Positions 20,176 to 29,837 of a stretch of DNA of 64,000 bases are shown here, piece after piece (positions within the stretch are counted from its first letter, which is position 1; each line of letters starts with the position of its first letter). Both the position numbers and the translations under genes were made by a program. The DNA is from an uncultured Catenibacterium sp. (GTDB taxonomy: Bacteria > Bacillota_I > Bacilli_A > Erysipelotrichales > Coprobacillaceae), in the NCBI RefSeq assembly GCF_900540665.1, contig NZ_UQGV01000002.1, positions 1-64,000 on the forward strand. The letters are read 5' to 3'. Below the pieces are notes generated by a model. It was not told where the DNA came from. It did not search any database and worked only from the letters and a program-made list of their open reading frames with translations.

Positions 20176-21606
20176 TTAACCAAGTAATGAACCGAATACT
20201 CTTAAGTATTCATCTGCTGAACGATCCCAGTCTAATTTTTCAGTCATAGCACGATAAATCAAACCATTCCATTGATCTTTTTCATCATAGTAGATATGTA
20301 ATGCATAATCAATAATGTCCATCATTTCATGCGCATTATAGTTAGCAAAACTAAATCCAGTACCAGTACCATCAAATTCATTGAATGGCTTTACACTGTC
20401 TTTTAATCCACCAGTTTCTCTTACGATAGGAATTGTACCATAACGTAATGACATCATCTGAGACAATCCACATGGTTCAAATAATGAAGGCATTAAGAAC
20501 ATATCACATCCAGCATAAATACGACATGATAAACCAAAGTCATATTTTAACTGTAATGAAATTTTTGGATTACCAAATCCAGCAATTTCTTCTAATGGTT
20601 CTTCATATTTCTTATCACCTGCACCAAGAATAACAAGCTGAACCTTTCTCTGTAAGAGTTCTTCCATACGGTTAAGGATCAAGTCTAACCCCTTCTGCCA
20701 TGTTAATCTTGTAACAATACCAATAAGTGCTACATCAGGATCCTGTGGTAATCCTACTTCAGCCTGTAATGCTAGTTTATCTTTTACCTTTTCAGTATAA
20801 ACGCTCTCTGCGTTGAAATGGCAAGGGATATTTGGATCTGTTTCTGGATTGTTTGTATCATAGTCGATACCATTTAAAATACCATAAAGATCATCATGAC
20901 GCATAGCAAGGATATTCTGTAATCCTTCACCATAAGCATCTGTTAAAATCTCCTTTGCATATGTTGGAGAAACAGTTGTAATTGCATCTGAATAAAGAAT
21001 TGCTGCTTTCATCATATTCATGCAATCATCATTACGTACATTACCATTGTAATATAAGTAATTATCTAAACCGAACAAGTCATTCAATAAGAATGGATCA
21101 CATTTACCCTGATAAGCGATATTGTGGATTGTGAAAGTTACTTTCACATTTCCATAATAGTCATAATAGCAATATCTTTCTTTATAAAGAGGCGCAATCA
21201 TTGCGGCCTGCCAATCATGTAATGATAAGATATCTGGCATGATATCTAAACGAGATAAACATTCAAGAACTGCAAAGTCATAGAATGCGAATCTTTCATA
21301 ATCATCATCATAACCATATAAACCAGGTCTTCTGAAATACTGTTCATTATCTACAAAGAAATAAGTCACACCTTCATACACTGCTTTAAAGACACCACAA
21401 TAGCATCTTCTCCATCCTACCCATAAATAGAAGTTAGTCACATATTCAAGTGATTCAGGGTATTTAATATCCTGATACTTTGGAAGAATGACATAACATT
21501 CATGTCCTTTTTTTACAAGTTCTTTAGGTAAAGAACCGATAACGTCAGCGAGTCCTCCAGATTTAATATAAGGAAGTGCTTCACCAGCAGCAAAGACGAT
21601 TCTCAT
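20176..21606 (-). CDS. glgA: Glycogen synthase (ADP-glucose dependent)
   Basis: GT5 glycosyltransferase of 476 residues that extends alpha-1,4-glucan chains from ADP-glucose. The ADP-glucose binding motif KSGGLADV (KxGGL) is at residues 16-23, and the C-terminal domain has FEPCGLSQMMSLRYGTIPIV and GTGTGFSF. It follows glgD with a one-base overlap, so glgC, glgD and glgA are translated from one message. Branching enzyme (glgB) and phosphorylase (glgP) are not in this window. Confidence 0.97.
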   Translation of the reverse strand: MRIVFAAGEALPYIKSGGLADVIGSLPKELVKKGHECYVILPKYQDIKYPESLEYVTNFYLWVGWRRCYCGVFKAVYEGVTYFFVDNEQYFRRPGLYGYDDDYERFAFYDFAVLECLSRLDIMPDILSLHDWQAAMIAPLYKERYCYYDYYGNVKVTFTIHNIAYQGKCDPFLLNDLFGLDNYLYYNGNVRNDDCMNMMKAAILYSDAITTVSPTYAKEILTDAYGEGLQNILAMRHDDLYGILNGIDYDTNNPETDPNIPCHFNAESVYTEKVKDKLALQAEVGLPQDPDVALIGIVTRLTWQKGLDLILNRMEELLQRKVQLVILGAGDKKYEEPLEEIAGFGNPKISLQLKYDFGLSCRIYAGCDMFLMPSLFEPCGLSQMMSLRYGTIPIVRETGGLKDSVKPFNEFDGTGTGFSFANYNAHEMMDIIDYALHIYYDEKDQWNGLIYRAMTEKLDWDRSADEYLRVFGSLLG

Positions 21607-22715
21607 TAGACAATGTCACCTTCTTTAACGTATAATGGATCAGCTGGATCACCAAGAAGTTCTTTTACATGTTTAACCTTAGCATCCTTATCCATAATGA
21701 CATTTTCAAGATGAGCACCTGCTTCTACTGAAGAACCACTGAATAAGATTGAGTTCTTTACAACAGCACCTTTACCAATCTTAACATTACGTCCTAAAAC
21801 ACTGTTTTCTACAGTACCATCAACAAATACACCGTTTGCGATATATGAACTCTTCACTTCAGCATCTTTTAGATACTTTGAAGGTGGTGTATCGTTAGTA
21901 TTTGTGAAAATTGGCCAATTAGACTTGAATGCTTGAGTTGATACATCAATATCAAGGAATTCAAGAGATGTCTTGAAATAAGCTGCATATGAATCAATGC
22001 ACTTCACAAATCCTTTATATTCATAAGCGTTGATTTTCATTTCATCTTTTAGATAATTTAAAGTATCTCTTAAATCATAGAATACAGATACTGTCTGTGC
22101 CTTATGAAGCATCTTGATTAATGCTTTTCTATTAATAACATAAGTTTCAAGTGAGATTGAACGATCCTTGCGATTACCTTTATTTAATTCAAAATCAACA
22201 ACCTGCTTGTCCTTGATCTTTAAGAAATCAGAACCAATAAATGTTTCATTCGCATTCTTAATCTTCTTATAAACAACAGTTACATCACAACCAGATTTTT
22301 CATGTGCTTCTACAACATCAGAGAAATCCATTGTAGTAATAATATGTGCTGGAGAAATCACTACATAATCAGCAGTAGATTTTTCTAAGAATGCAATGTT
22401 TTCTAACATATTGTTGATGTCATGGTTGTACATAGTGCTGTTTGCATACTTTTCATCATATAATAATGAAATACCACCCTTTTTAGAGTTGAAGTTCCAT
22501 GCATTACCAGAACCAATATGTTTTAATAATGATCTTGGTTTTTCCTTTACTAAAATACCTACTTTATCAATATTAGAATTTGAAAAGTTAGATAATACGA
22601 AGTCAATAATACCATAACGACCCAAGAAGCTTACTGAAGCAACTGGACGTCTTTCTGTCAATCCTTTCAAAGATATATCAGTATGTAAATTGATTAATCC
22701 TACTACATTTGCCAT
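21606..22715 (-). CDS. glgD: GlgD, ADP-glucose pyrophosphorylase-like subunit
   Basis: A 369-residue paralogue of GlgC found mainly in Bacillota. The N-terminal nucleotidyltransferase domain lacks the GGxGTRL catalytic loop seen in GlgC (it has LINLHTDISLKGLTERRPVA instead), while the C-terminal left-handed beta-helix repeats (VDGTVENSVLGRNVKIGKGA) are intact. GlgD is considered a regulatory subunit that forms a heterotetramer with GlgC. Fourteen bases separate it from glgC. The loss of the catalytic motif matches the family. Confidence 0.95.
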   Translation of the reverse strand: MANVVGLINLHTDISLKGLTERRPVASVSFLGRYGIIDFVLSNFSNSNIDKVGILVKEKPRSLLKHIGSGNAWNFNSKKGGISLLYDEKYANSTMYNHDINNMLENIAFLEKSTADYVVISPAHIITTMDFSDVVEAHEKSGCDVTVVYKKIKNANETFIGSDFLKIKDKQVVDFELNKGNRKDRSISLETYVINRKALIKMLHKAQTVSVFYDLRDTLNYLKDEMKINAYEYKGFVKCIDSYAAYFKTSLEFLDIDVSTQAFKSNWPIFTNTNDTPPSKYLKDAEVKSSYIANGVFVDGTVENSVLGRNVKIGKGAVVKNSILFSGSSVEAGAHLENVIMDKDAKVKHVKELLGDPADPLYVKEGDIV

Positions 22716-22729
22716 TTGCTCTTCACTCC

Positions 22730-23857
22730 TTATCTGCTATTGCCACTTACTAAAGCGACTTCTTCTGCTTCTTCATTCACAACTGTTCCAGCTTTGATTA
22801 CAACGCCTTCATCAATAATTGCTTTCTTGACAACAGCGCCTTCTTCAATAAGAACACCAGGCATTAATACTGAATCAATAACCTTAGCTCCTTCACCAAC
22901 GTTAACATTGCTGAATAGAACTGATCCTTCAACTTCACCATTTACAACACATCCCTGTGTTACAAGTGAATTCTTAACACTTGCCTGTGCACCAATTAAC
23001 TGAGGTTTACCAAGTGTATCTTCTGAATAGATCTTCCAGTCTTTCTTGATGTTATAAAGGTCAAGTTCCTTATCATCAAGAAGGTCCATATTTGCCTGCC
23101 ATAAGCTTTCAACAGTTCCTACATCTTTCCAATAGCCATCAAAAGTCCAAGCATATAATTTCTTCTTATCTGCAAGCATGCTAGGGATAATATTCATACC
23201 AAAGTCGTGCTTACTATTTTCATCTGCGGCATCTGCAATAAGGTATTTACGTAATTCTTTATAATTAAAGATATAAATACCCATTGAAGCCAATGTTGAT
23301 TTTGGCTTTTCTGGTTTTTCTTCGAATTCATAAATATAGCCTTTATCATCTGTATTCATGATACCGAAACGGCTTGCTTCTTTTAATGAAACATTTAATA
23401 CCGCAACTGTTAAATCTGCACCTTTTTCCTTATGCACATTTAACATTTCTTCATAATCCATCTTATAGATGTGGTCACCAGATAAGATTAGTACATATTC
23501 TGGATCATACTGATCCAAGAAGCTAATATTCTGATAAATAGCATCAGCTGTACCTGCATACCAAGTAGCACCAACTTCGCCTCTTTCACGTGCTGGTAAA
23601 ATTGCAGCAAGTGAGTTATTACCATCAAGCCCCCACTTAGAACCTGCACCAACATAAGTTCCTAATAGGACTGATTCATACTGTGTTAAAACACCTACAA
23701 CATCAATACCTGAATTGGCACAGTTACTTAGTGGGAAATCGATAATACGATATTTACCACCAAAGTAGACAGCAGGTTTAGCAACTTTCGCAGTTAACTC
23801 TTTTAATCTTGTTCCACGGCCACCGGCTAGGATCATACCAACGATTTCTTTACCCAT
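22730..23857 (-). CDS. glgC: Glucose-1-phosphate adenylyltransferase
   Basis: Makes ADP-glucose from glucose-1-phosphate and ATP, the committed step of glycogen synthesis. About 375 residues with [15 protein letters not shown] at the N terminus, [10 protein letters not shown] (metal-binding Asp), FEEKPEKP and C-terminal beta-helix repeats. The frame is open to 23908, but the ATG at 23857 has GGAG eight bases upstream and gives the normal start. First gene of the glgCDA operon; a TATAAT with weak TTTAAA 17 bases upstream (minus strand, about 23974-24002) could be its promoter. Confidence 0.97.
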   Translation of the reverse strand: MGKEIVGMILAGGRGTRLKELTAKVAKPAVYFGGKYRIIDFPLSNCANSGIDVVGVLTQYESVLLGTYVGAGSKWGLDGNNSLAAILPARERGEVGATWYAGTADAIYQNISFLDQYDPEYVLILSGDHIYKMDYEEMLNVHKEKGADLTVAVLNVSLKEASRFGIMNTDDKGYIYEFEEKPEKPKSTLASMGIYIFNYKELRKYLIADAADENSKHDFGMNIIPSMLADKKKLYAWTFDGYWKDVGTVESLWQANMDLLDDKELDLYNIKKDWKIYSEDTLGKPQLIGAQASVKNSLVTQGCVVNGEVEGSVLFSNVNVGEGAKVIDSVLMPGVLIEEGAVVKKAIIDEGVVIKAGTVVNEEAEEVALVSGNSR

Positions 23858-24006
23858 TTCTCTATCTCCTCCTAAAAAATGTAATCGCTTTCTTTTGTAT
23901 AAATCCATTCTATCACAATTAGGATAATTATGATAGTTATTAGATTCATTTTCCTTAAATTCCTTCTTATATTATACTACACATGTATTACATTTTAAAT
24001 AGGAAA

Positions 24007-24034
24007 AAGTCAGACTTACGTGTAAGTCTGACTT
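24007..24034 (-). terminator. Terminator overlapping the folC stop
   Basis: Perfect 12-bp stem AAGTCAGACTTA/TAAGTCTGACTT with loop CGTG, followed on the minus strand by TTTTTCC. The folC stop codon lies inside the stem. Confidence 0.85.
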
Positions 24035-25238
24035 AATAGTTCTGTTTGAGATATTTTCTTACTGATGAAATAAAGTGTAGTGATCCTGTTATAACAAGCT
24101 GATCATGTTTAAGTAAGGCTACTTTGATTGCCTCCGCAAAGTGAGGCACTACTGTTACTGTACTGAAACTGCGATAACCAACTAGATCAGATGCACGCTC
24201 ATCATTAAATGAAGTGAGATATATTGGATAACCTGCCTCATCAATAAGTTCAATCATTTCATCCACATCTTTATCCTTTAAACCAGAGAAAATAAAGACA
24301 GTATCCTCAGTACGCACATACTGCACTGTTGTTAAAAGAGCTTTAATACCATCTGTATTATGTGCACCATCAAGAATCACCTGATGTCCTGATACATTCA
24401 TCATTTCAAAACGACCATACCATACTGCTTTTTCAACAGCTTTTTCAGTTGTTTCTTGATCAAGATTAATCAACTTATTTGCAATTGTAAGTGCTAGACG
24501 TGCATTTGCGACCTGATAGATTCCTTGTTTTTCTAAAGTAAAGGCCATATCACGATAACGGAAATGGAATGGATAACGTGATACCTGATATTCTGGTACA
24601 ACAACCATTGTCGCACCCATAGCATCACATTGCTCCTGTAATCTTGCAAGAACTGTTCCTTCCACTTCACTTGTAATAAAATACTGTCCTTCTTTGATGA
24701 TTCCCATCTTTTCATTAATAACATCATAAAGACTTGGACCAATCTGATCCAAATGATCATTCCCAATATTAGTAATTGCACTAATAATTGGCTCAATCAC
24801 ATTTGTCTTATCATTAGCGCCGCCAATACCGCACTCGATAATACGATAATCTAAATCATGTGAAGAGAAGTAGTCAAGCATGATTAAAACATCAATTTCA
24901 AACATGGATAAGTTCTTTTCTTCAATTACTGCTTCATATTTATTAATAAGAGCAAAAAGATCTTCATCACTAATAGGCTGATCATCAATACGAATACGAT
25001 CGTTATGCTTGATCATATAAGGAGAAGTAAATGTTCCTACATGATATCCATGTGCATTCAAAATACTTCTTAGATAGTTGACTGTAGATCCTTTGCCGTT
25101 TGTACCGGCAATATGAATCATATTCTTCTGTTTTGTATTAATATCTAACTCTTCTAAAATTCTCCTAAAAGACTCAATTGTATTCTTGTGTCTTTTAGAT
25201 TCAATATATGCGATTGCTTTATCTACATTTCTAAACAT
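24033..25238 (-). CDS. folC: Bifunctional folylpolyglutamate synthase/dihydrofolate synthase
   Basis: Mur-ligase family enzyme of 401 residues that adds glutamates to folates. The ATP-binding loop is HIAGTNGKGSTVNYL (about residues 42-56), and the characteristic RIIECGIGGANDKTN and ILDGAHNTDGIKAL are present. Its start codon overlaps the ung stop by one base. Whether it also makes dihydrofolate from dihydropteroate depends on a folate pathway elsewhere in the genome. Confidence 0.95.
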   Translation of the reverse strand: MFRNVDKAIAYIESKRHKNTIESFRRILEELDINTKQKNMIHIAGTNGKGSTVNYLRSILNAHGYHVGTFTSPYMIKHNDRIRIDDQPISDEDLFALINKYEAVIEEKNLSMFEIDVLIMLDYFSSHDLDYRIIECGIGGANDKTNVIEPIISAITNIGNDHLDQIGPSLYDVINEKMGIIKEGQYFITSEVEGTVLARLQEQCDAMGATMVVVPEYQVSRYPFHFRYRDMAFTLEKQGIYQVANARLALTIANKLINLDQETTEKAVEKAVWYGRFEMMNVSGHQVILDGAHNTDGIKALLTTVQYVRTEDTVFIFSGLKDKDVDEMIELIDEAGYPIYLTSFNDERASDLVGYRSFSTVTVVPHFAEAIKVALLKHDQLVITGSLHFISSVRKYLKQNY

Positions 25239-25894
25239 CAGTCAATCCTCCAATCTATAGGTTCAATTCCTTGACTTACAAGAAATTCATTTGTACGTGA
25301 AAATGGCTTTGAGCCAAAGAACCCACGATGGGCACTTAAAGGAGATGGATGTGCACTTGTAATAACGCAATGCTTTGTTGTATCAATCATACTTGCTTTA
25401 TTGGCAGCCTGACGTCCCCATAAAATGAAAACAAGAGGCTTTTCACGTTTATTCATTTCTTCAATAATATGATCAGTAAAGATTTCCCATCCTTTGCCTT
25501 TATGAGAATTCGCACATCCTTCTTGTACTGTTAATACAGTATTCAATAAAAGAACCCCCTGCTTAGCCCATGATGTTAAATCTCCATGACTAGGAATATC
25601 AATACCTACATCATTGTGAGCTTCTTTATAAATATTGATAAGTGAAGGTGGTGTGCGTACACCCTTATTTACACTAAAAGCTAAACCATTGGCTTGATGA
25701 AGTTCATGATAAGGGTCCTGTCCAATAATAACCACTTTAATATCTTCATAATCACAAAAATTAAATGCATGCAGTATATGGTTATGAGGTGGAAATATTG
25801 TTTTTGAAGCATATTCTTCTTCTACAAATTCATGTAACGCTTTGTAGTAAGGCTGTTCGGCTTCATTTTCTATAACTGATTTAAATGTCTTCAT
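25238..25894 (-). CDS. ung: Uracil-DNA glycosylase
   Basis: Family 1 UDG of 218 residues that removes uracil from DNA. The water-activating motif GQDPYHELHQANGLAFSV and the DNA-intercalating loop HPSPLSAHRGFFGSKPFS are both intact. It overlaps the upstream HAD phosphatase gene by 14 bases and folC by one, so it is inside a tight multigene operon. Confidence 0.98.
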   Translation of the reverse strand: MKTFKSVIENEAEQPYYKALHEFVEEEYASKTIFPPHNHILHAFNFCDYEDIKVVIIGQDPYHELHQANGLAFSVNKGVRTPPSLINIYKEAHNDVGIDIPSHGDLTSWAKQGVLLLNTVLTVQEGCANSHKGKGWEIFTDHIIEEMNKREKPLVFILWGRQAANKASMIDTTKHCVITSAHPSPLSAHRGFFGSKPFSRTNEFLVSQGIEPIDWRID

Positions 25895-26711
25895 GGAAAA
25901 TAAACTTCTTAATCAATTCTGCAACTACACCTTCATTATTATCTGCATGCGTTGTGTAGTCACATGCCTTCTTGACATCTTCAACTGCATTACCTGCTGC
26001 AACAGATAGACCTGCTTTTTCAAGCATAGCCATATCATTATAGTTATCTCCTACCGCAATTGTTTCTTCAATCTTAATACCTAGCTTATCAGCAAGATCC
26101 TGTAATCCCTGTCCTTTATCTACGCCTTCTCGATTGAATTCCATATAACGGTTAGAAGAATAGCTTACTGCACATCCTTTGGTGATTTCTGTCATCTGAG
26201 GCTCTAAACTCATTAAATAAGGTACATCCACATTCTGATATAGAATCTTCGCAATAGTTGCATCCTTTAAGAAATCAACAGTATTTTCTTCAGGATAAAT
26301 AACTTCAAGTTTTTGATGCTTCAATCTTTCTGCTTCAGATTCACTTAAGTTATAAATATAAAGTGAATCGTTTGTATAGACATGAATACAGACATCCTGC
26401 TTCAGACCAAATTCAAAGATTTCCTTCATCTTATCAAATCCTAAACCATTGAATTCAATAATACGATTTCCTTTATTTTCAGTTAATGCACCACCATTGA
26501 AGCTTAAAACATATTCTCCTTCCATATCTTTTAAGCCTAACTGTGTTAATTCTGGCTGAATCTGCATATAACCTCTTCCTGTTGCAGGTACAAACTTCAC
26601 ACCACGTTCCTTCACTGCCTTTTGAATCCAGTAAATATTACTTTCTGGTACAACATGGTCATCATTTAATAAAGTTTCATCCAAATCACTCGCAATTAAT
26701 TTATATTCCAT
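25881..26711 (-). CDS. Cof-type HAD-IIB phosphatase (copy 1)
   Basis: A 276-residue haloacid dehalogenase-superfamily hydrolase with motif I ASDLDETLLN (nucleophile and acid/base Asp) and motif IV GDNYNDMAMLEKAG, and the IIB cap domain between them. These enzymes dephosphorylate sugar phosphates or cofactor precursors; the substrate is not predictable. It lies next to a second, diverged copy (26715-27536), a tandem duplication within the operon. Confidence 0.88.
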   Translation of the reverse strand: MEYKLIASDLDETLLNDDHVVPESNIYWIQKAVKERGVKFVPATGRGYMQIQPELTQLGLKDMEGEYVLSFNGGALTENKGNRIIEFNGLGFDKMKEIFEFGLKQDVCIHVYTNDSLYIYNLSESEAERLKHQKLEVIYPEENTVDFLKDATIAKILYQNVDVPYLMSLEPQMTEITKGCAVSYSSNRYMEFNREGVDKGQGLQDLADKLGIKIEETIAVGDNYNDMAMLEKAGLSVAAGNAVEDVKKACDYTTHADNNEGVVAELIKKFIFHEDI

Positions 26712-26714
26712 CTC

Positions 26715-27536
26715 TTATTCCCCCTTTAATACAAATGTTTCTATTACTTCCTTCACTGCGCCTTCATCAAAATTCTTTTCACAGACATAGTCACTGATTT
26801 CTTTAATATCATCATGAGCACAGCTCACACAAGCTCCTAGTCCCGCTTCCTTAATCATTGACACATCATTATAATTATCGCCAATCGCAATTGTATCATT
26901 AATATCAATATTCAAATAATCTGCAAGCCATTTTAAACCCATACCCTTATTAATACCAATCGCATTGCATTCTAGATAACGTTCTGAAGAGAAAGTGAGT
27001 TCTACTTGATCTCCGATATCCTGATACATCTCATCACGTAGTTCCTTAAGATAATTAATATTTCTCTTTACCAGAAGAATCTTTGCGATAGATTCATTTT
27101 TTAAGAATTCTGTCTCATGATCATATATCACCTTCATTGGTGTTTTCTGTTCAATCTTTCTATTTACTTCATATTCATCTGGATTATAAATATAACAGCA
27201 ATCTAAAGTAAATACGAGCATACAGAGATTTTCTCTACATCCATAGTCAAAGCATTTCTTTAATAATTCATATTCTAATCCTTGGAAATGGAGAATCTTA
27301 AAATCCTTATTCTCTACTACAAGACCACCATTAAAACAGATAGAATATTCACCAGGCATATCATACGTACCAATTTCTTTAAGAATATCCCCAATCATTC
27401 TATGAGAGCGTCCAGTGGCTACTACAAAACGTAAGCCATGCTTTTTAGCCTCATGTATTGCCTCCTGATTAAATACAGGAACATGCTGGCCTATAAGAAG
27501 TGTTTCATCTAAATCTGATAACATCATTTGATACAT
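26715..27536 (-). CDS. Cof-type HAD-IIB phosphatase (copy 2)
   Basis: A 273-residue paralogue of the downstream gene. Motif I is LSDLDETLLI and motif IV is GDNYNDVSMIKEAG. Four bases separate the two genes. Both keep all catalytic Asp residues and share the DMPGEY/DMEGEY segment before the cap (YSICFNGG, YVLSFNGG), which shows common origin, but they differ enough to have different substrates. Confidence 0.88.
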   Translation of the reverse strand: MYQMMLSDLDETLLIGQHVPVFNQEAIHEAKKHGLRFVVATGRSHRMIGDILKEIGTYDMPGEYSICFNGGLVVENKDFKILHFQGLEYELLKKCFDYGCRENLCMLVFTLDCCYIYNPDEYEVNRKIEQKTPMKVIYDHETEFLKNESIAKILLVKRNINYLKELRDEMYQDIGDQVELTFSSERYLECNAIGINKGMGLKWLADYLNIDINDTIAIGDNYNDVSMIKEAGLGACVSCAHDDIKEISDYVCEKNFDEGAVKEVIETFVLKGE

Positions 27537-27538
27537 CG

Positions 27539-28303
27539 TTATTTTCCTCCATATAAATAAGACATAAAGACTGGTACTCTATTTCTCCAGCAGGTTTCAC
27601 TATGTACATCCTCTTCAAAAACACGATACATATAATGAATGCCCTTCTGTCTTATTAAATATTCAATTTCATTATTAGACCATAAATAGTCCTGACTCAA
27701 TGACCCATCATCATAGCCTTCTTTACCGCCTACATCAAAATAAAAGCGTTCAAGACCATTTAAGTCACTTGTCTTCACTAATTCAATAAATTCCTTCTGA
27801 TAAAGCCAATATGCTGTTGATATGGCAGCACCTTTATGAAATACATCAGGATGCTTCATACAAGCATATGCTGTAATAATACCACCTGAAGAACTTCCCA
27901 CCATAGCAGTATTATCTTTTATAGTACGAAAGCGTCGATCTATATAGGGCTTTAAATCATGAATCAGCCACTGGCAATATTCTTCTCCAGTCCCTTTAAT
28001 TATTTCATGAGAATCATCACGCATTAATGTCCCACTTTCAACATCCCATGGCCCATACTCACTTGCACGGCCATATTCACTAAAGATACAGGGAATAGCC
28101 ACAACTATAACCTTCATCCCACTTCTCTTTAAATAATCCTCCATACCCCAGCTTATTCCAATATAAGCCTGATCATCAAAAAAAGCATTCTGACCATCAT
28201 TCATATAAAGAACAGGATATCTCTCTTCACTTGAATAATAATCATCTGGAAGATATACAATTATATTTTTATCTCTACTTTTAATATAAATCTTTTCGAA
28301 CAT
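27539..28303 (-). CDS. Putative esterase (esterase D/enterochelin esterase-like)
   Basis: Alpha/beta-hydrolase of 254 residues, Pfam esterase type. The nucleophile elbow is VGSSSGGIITA (GxSxGG), an oxyanion region precedes it (YPVLYMNDGQNAF), and HSETCWRNR near the C terminus may supply the catalytic histidine. There is no signal peptide, so it is probably cytoplasmic. Substrates of this family include carbohydrate acetyl esters and siderophore esters; none is indicated. It ends two bases before the HAD gene starts. Confidence 0.85.
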   Translation of the reverse strand: MFEKIYIKSRDKNIIVYLPDDYYSSEERYPVLYMNDGQNAFFDDQAYIGISWGMEDYLKRSGMKVIVVAIPCIFSEYGRASEYGPWDVESGTLMRDDSHEIIKGTGEEYCQWLIHDLKPYIDRRFRTIKDNTAMVGSSSGGIITAYACMKHPDVFHKGAAISTAYWLYQKEFIELVKTSDLNGLERFYFDVGGKEGYDDGSLSQDYLWSNNEIEYLIRQKGIHYMYRVFEEDVHSETCWRNRVPVFMSYLYGGK

Positions 28304-28322
28304 ATAATCTCCTTACAAAAAC

Positions 28323-28343
28323 AAATAAGCCTCATGCTTATTT
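28323..28343 (-). terminator. Terminator overlapping the divIC stop
   Basis: Minus-strand stem AAATAAGC/GGCTTATTT with loop ATGA, followed by GTTTTTG. It may limit readthrough into the esterase-HAD-ung-folC genes. Confidence 0.65.
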
Positions 28344-28625
28344 ATTTTCTGGAAGAATAATGACTTCTTCACCATTTTTAGAAAAAATATAATGACTACG
28401 TGCATAACGTACAACATAATCACTATCATTCAAACTATCTACTTCTTTCGCAAGTTTCTCTTTTTCTTTCTTTAATTCATTCTCTTGTACAACAAGTTTC
28501 TGATAAGTTGCCTTTTCAGCCTGGATATGCTGTACCTTTGCGACCAATGTATAAATTAAGAACACTGAAATCACAATAAAGACAACCCCATATATATTAC
28601 CCATTCTTCTTTTCTTTTTAGCCAT
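28338..28625 (-). CDS. divIC: FtsB/DivIC-type septum formation initiator
   Basis: A 95-residue bitopic division protein: short basic N terminus (KKKRRMG), one membrane helix (about residues 10-28), an extracellular coiled coil (IQAEKATYQKLVVQENELKK) and a conserved end YVVRYARSHYIFSKNGEEVI, which matches FtsB/DivIC. It works with FtsL and DivIB to activate septal cell wall synthesis. It lies downstream of an rqcP-like gene, as in Bacillus (yabO...divIC), which supports the assignment. Confidence 0.88.
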   Translation of the reverse strand: MAKKKRRMGNIYGVVFIVISVFLIYTLVAKVQHIQAEKATYQKLVVQENELKKEKEKLAKEVDSLNDSDYVVRYARSHYIFSKNGEEVIILPENK

Positions 28626-28672
28626 TTAAGTCAGCTCCTTAACTACTCGCATTATAACATTATTCTCCCATT

Positions 28673-28699
28673 AAAAAAAGAACCTTACAAAGGCTCTTA
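28673..28699 (-). terminator. Terminator after rqcP
   Basis: Minus-strand AGCCTTTGTAAGGTTCT followed by seven T overlaps the rqcP stop; the stem includes G-U pairs. Confidence 0.55.
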
Positions 28700-28969
28700 A
28701 TAAATAGTTTCTTCTTCTACTTTTTCTTCTTTAATGATTTCATAAGGAGAAGACGCTTCATCTTTTAATACATGATCTTTCAACATTAATACCTTCACTG
28801 TCAAAATAGTGCGTCCAAAGCTGACTTCAATTTCATCACCAATCTTTAGTTTAGTGGCCGGCTTAGCTACTTTACCATTCACTTTAACACGTGATGCTTC
28901 ACTTATTTCTTTAGATAGTGTTCTTCTCTTAATAATACGTGATAGCTTTAAAAATTTATCTAATCTCAT
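28697..28969 (-). CDS. rqcP: RNA-binding S4-domain protein, RqcP-like
   Basis: A 90-residue protein that is mostly one S4 RNA-binding domain (MRLDKFLKLSRIIKRRTLSKE...GRVKVNGK-type core), followed by a short charged tail. RqcP (YabO, Hsp15 family) helps RqcH add alanine tails to nascent chains on stalled 50S subunits. The start overlaps the GDPD stop (TAATG), and divIC follows after a terminator, the arrangement around yabO of Bacillus. Confidence 0.85.
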   Translation of the reverse strand: MRLDKFLKLSRIIKRRTLSKEISEASRVKVNGKVAKPATKLKIGDEIEVSFGRTILTVKVLMLKDHVLKDEASSPYEIIKEEKVEEETIY

Positions 28970-29661
28970 TATTTATCCTCTTCAAATAACTCATTCGCAA
29001 ATATAAAATCAATATCTTCTTTTTTAAAGAAGTCATACTGTTCTTTTTCCTTAATAGTCCAGGCTCCAATCTTAATATGTCTATTCTTTAGATCTACTAT
29101 CTCTTCATGTGTCAAATAAGAATAACGACTATGAATACCATCTAAATGATGATCAATAACAGCCTGTTTACATTTCTTATAACCTCTAAGTACGATTAAA
29201 GCGTAATAAGAATCAGGCATTAAAGCACGCATATTTAATAATCTATCTAGGCTTGTAGAAGAAAAGTAAATACGATCGGTCATATGATGTTTCATAATGA
29301 TATCTCTTAGTTTCTCTTCAAGACCGATAGACACAGTATCCTTGATTTCTATATTCAATAATTTATCGGTAGAATCTAGTAATGTCAAGAGAGAATCCAA
29401 TGTTGGAATCTGTTCCTTAATGTCCATCTTATTATTATAGTTATATTGACGTGCTTCTTTAAAAGTCATATGTCTTAAAACACCCTTGCCATCACTAGTA
29501 CGATTGATCTTATCATCATGTAATAATACAAGGGCACCATCTAGAGTCATCTGTACATCTGTTTCAATACCTTCAAAAGAAGAATGCGCTGCTTTTTCAA
29601 AAGCGGACATTGTGTTTTCTGGAAATAAATCACTATAACCTCTATGTGCTAATCTTTTCAT
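28969..29661 (-). CDS. Glycerophosphodiester phosphodiesterase
   Basis: GDPD-family TIM-barrel enzyme of about 230 residues that hydrolyses deacylated phospholipid diesters to glycerol-3-phosphate. The catalytic/metal residues lie in LAHRGYSDLFPENT and LLHDDKINRTSDG. There is no signal sequence, so it is cytoplasmic. The open frame begins at a GTG (29670), but ATG 29661 with AAAGGG eight bases upstream gives the standard start MKRLAHRG; ATG 29664 is equally possible. Confidence 0.92.
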   Translation of the reverse strand: MKRLAHRGYSDLFPENTMSAFEKAAHSSFEGIETDVQMTLDGALVLLHDDKINRTSDGKGVLRHMTFKEARQYNYNNKMDIKEQIPTLDSLLTLLDSTDKLLNIEIKDTVSIGLEEKLRDIIMKHHMTDRIYFSSTSLDRLLNMRALMPDSYYALIVLRGYKKCKQAVIDHHLDGIHSRYSYLTHEEIVDLKNRHIKIGAWTIKEKEQYDFFKKEDIDFIFANELFEEDK

Positions 29662-29690
29662 CATAATCACCCTTTCAATAGATAAAAAAA

Positions 29691-29711
29691 GCCAGCGTTC
29701 AGGTCACTGGC
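29691..29711 (-). terminator. Terminator upstream of the GDPD gene
   Basis: Minus-strand stem GCCAG/CTGGC with an internal loop, followed by seven T, between the small membrane protein gene and the GDPD gene. Confidence 0.65.
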
Positions 29712-29813
29712 ATGAGGCAGTTGAAGAGAATCGGCAGGTGTTTGTTTCTCTTCCTATTTCATTATAACATCTTTCTGTAATAAAGATAGACATAAAAGTT
29801 TAAATATAGATTA

Positions 29814-29837
29814 AAAGGATTTCCGAGGAAATCCTTT
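29814..29837 (-). terminator. Terminator after the small membrane protein
   Basis: Perfect 11-bp stem AAAGGATTTCC/GGAAATCCTTT with a 2-nt loop; it overlaps the stop region of the gene at 29836. Confidence 0.75.

Noticed and set aside
20433..20633. Plus-strand frame inside glgA
   Set aside because: Antisense shadow of a well-defined gene without ribosome-binding site.
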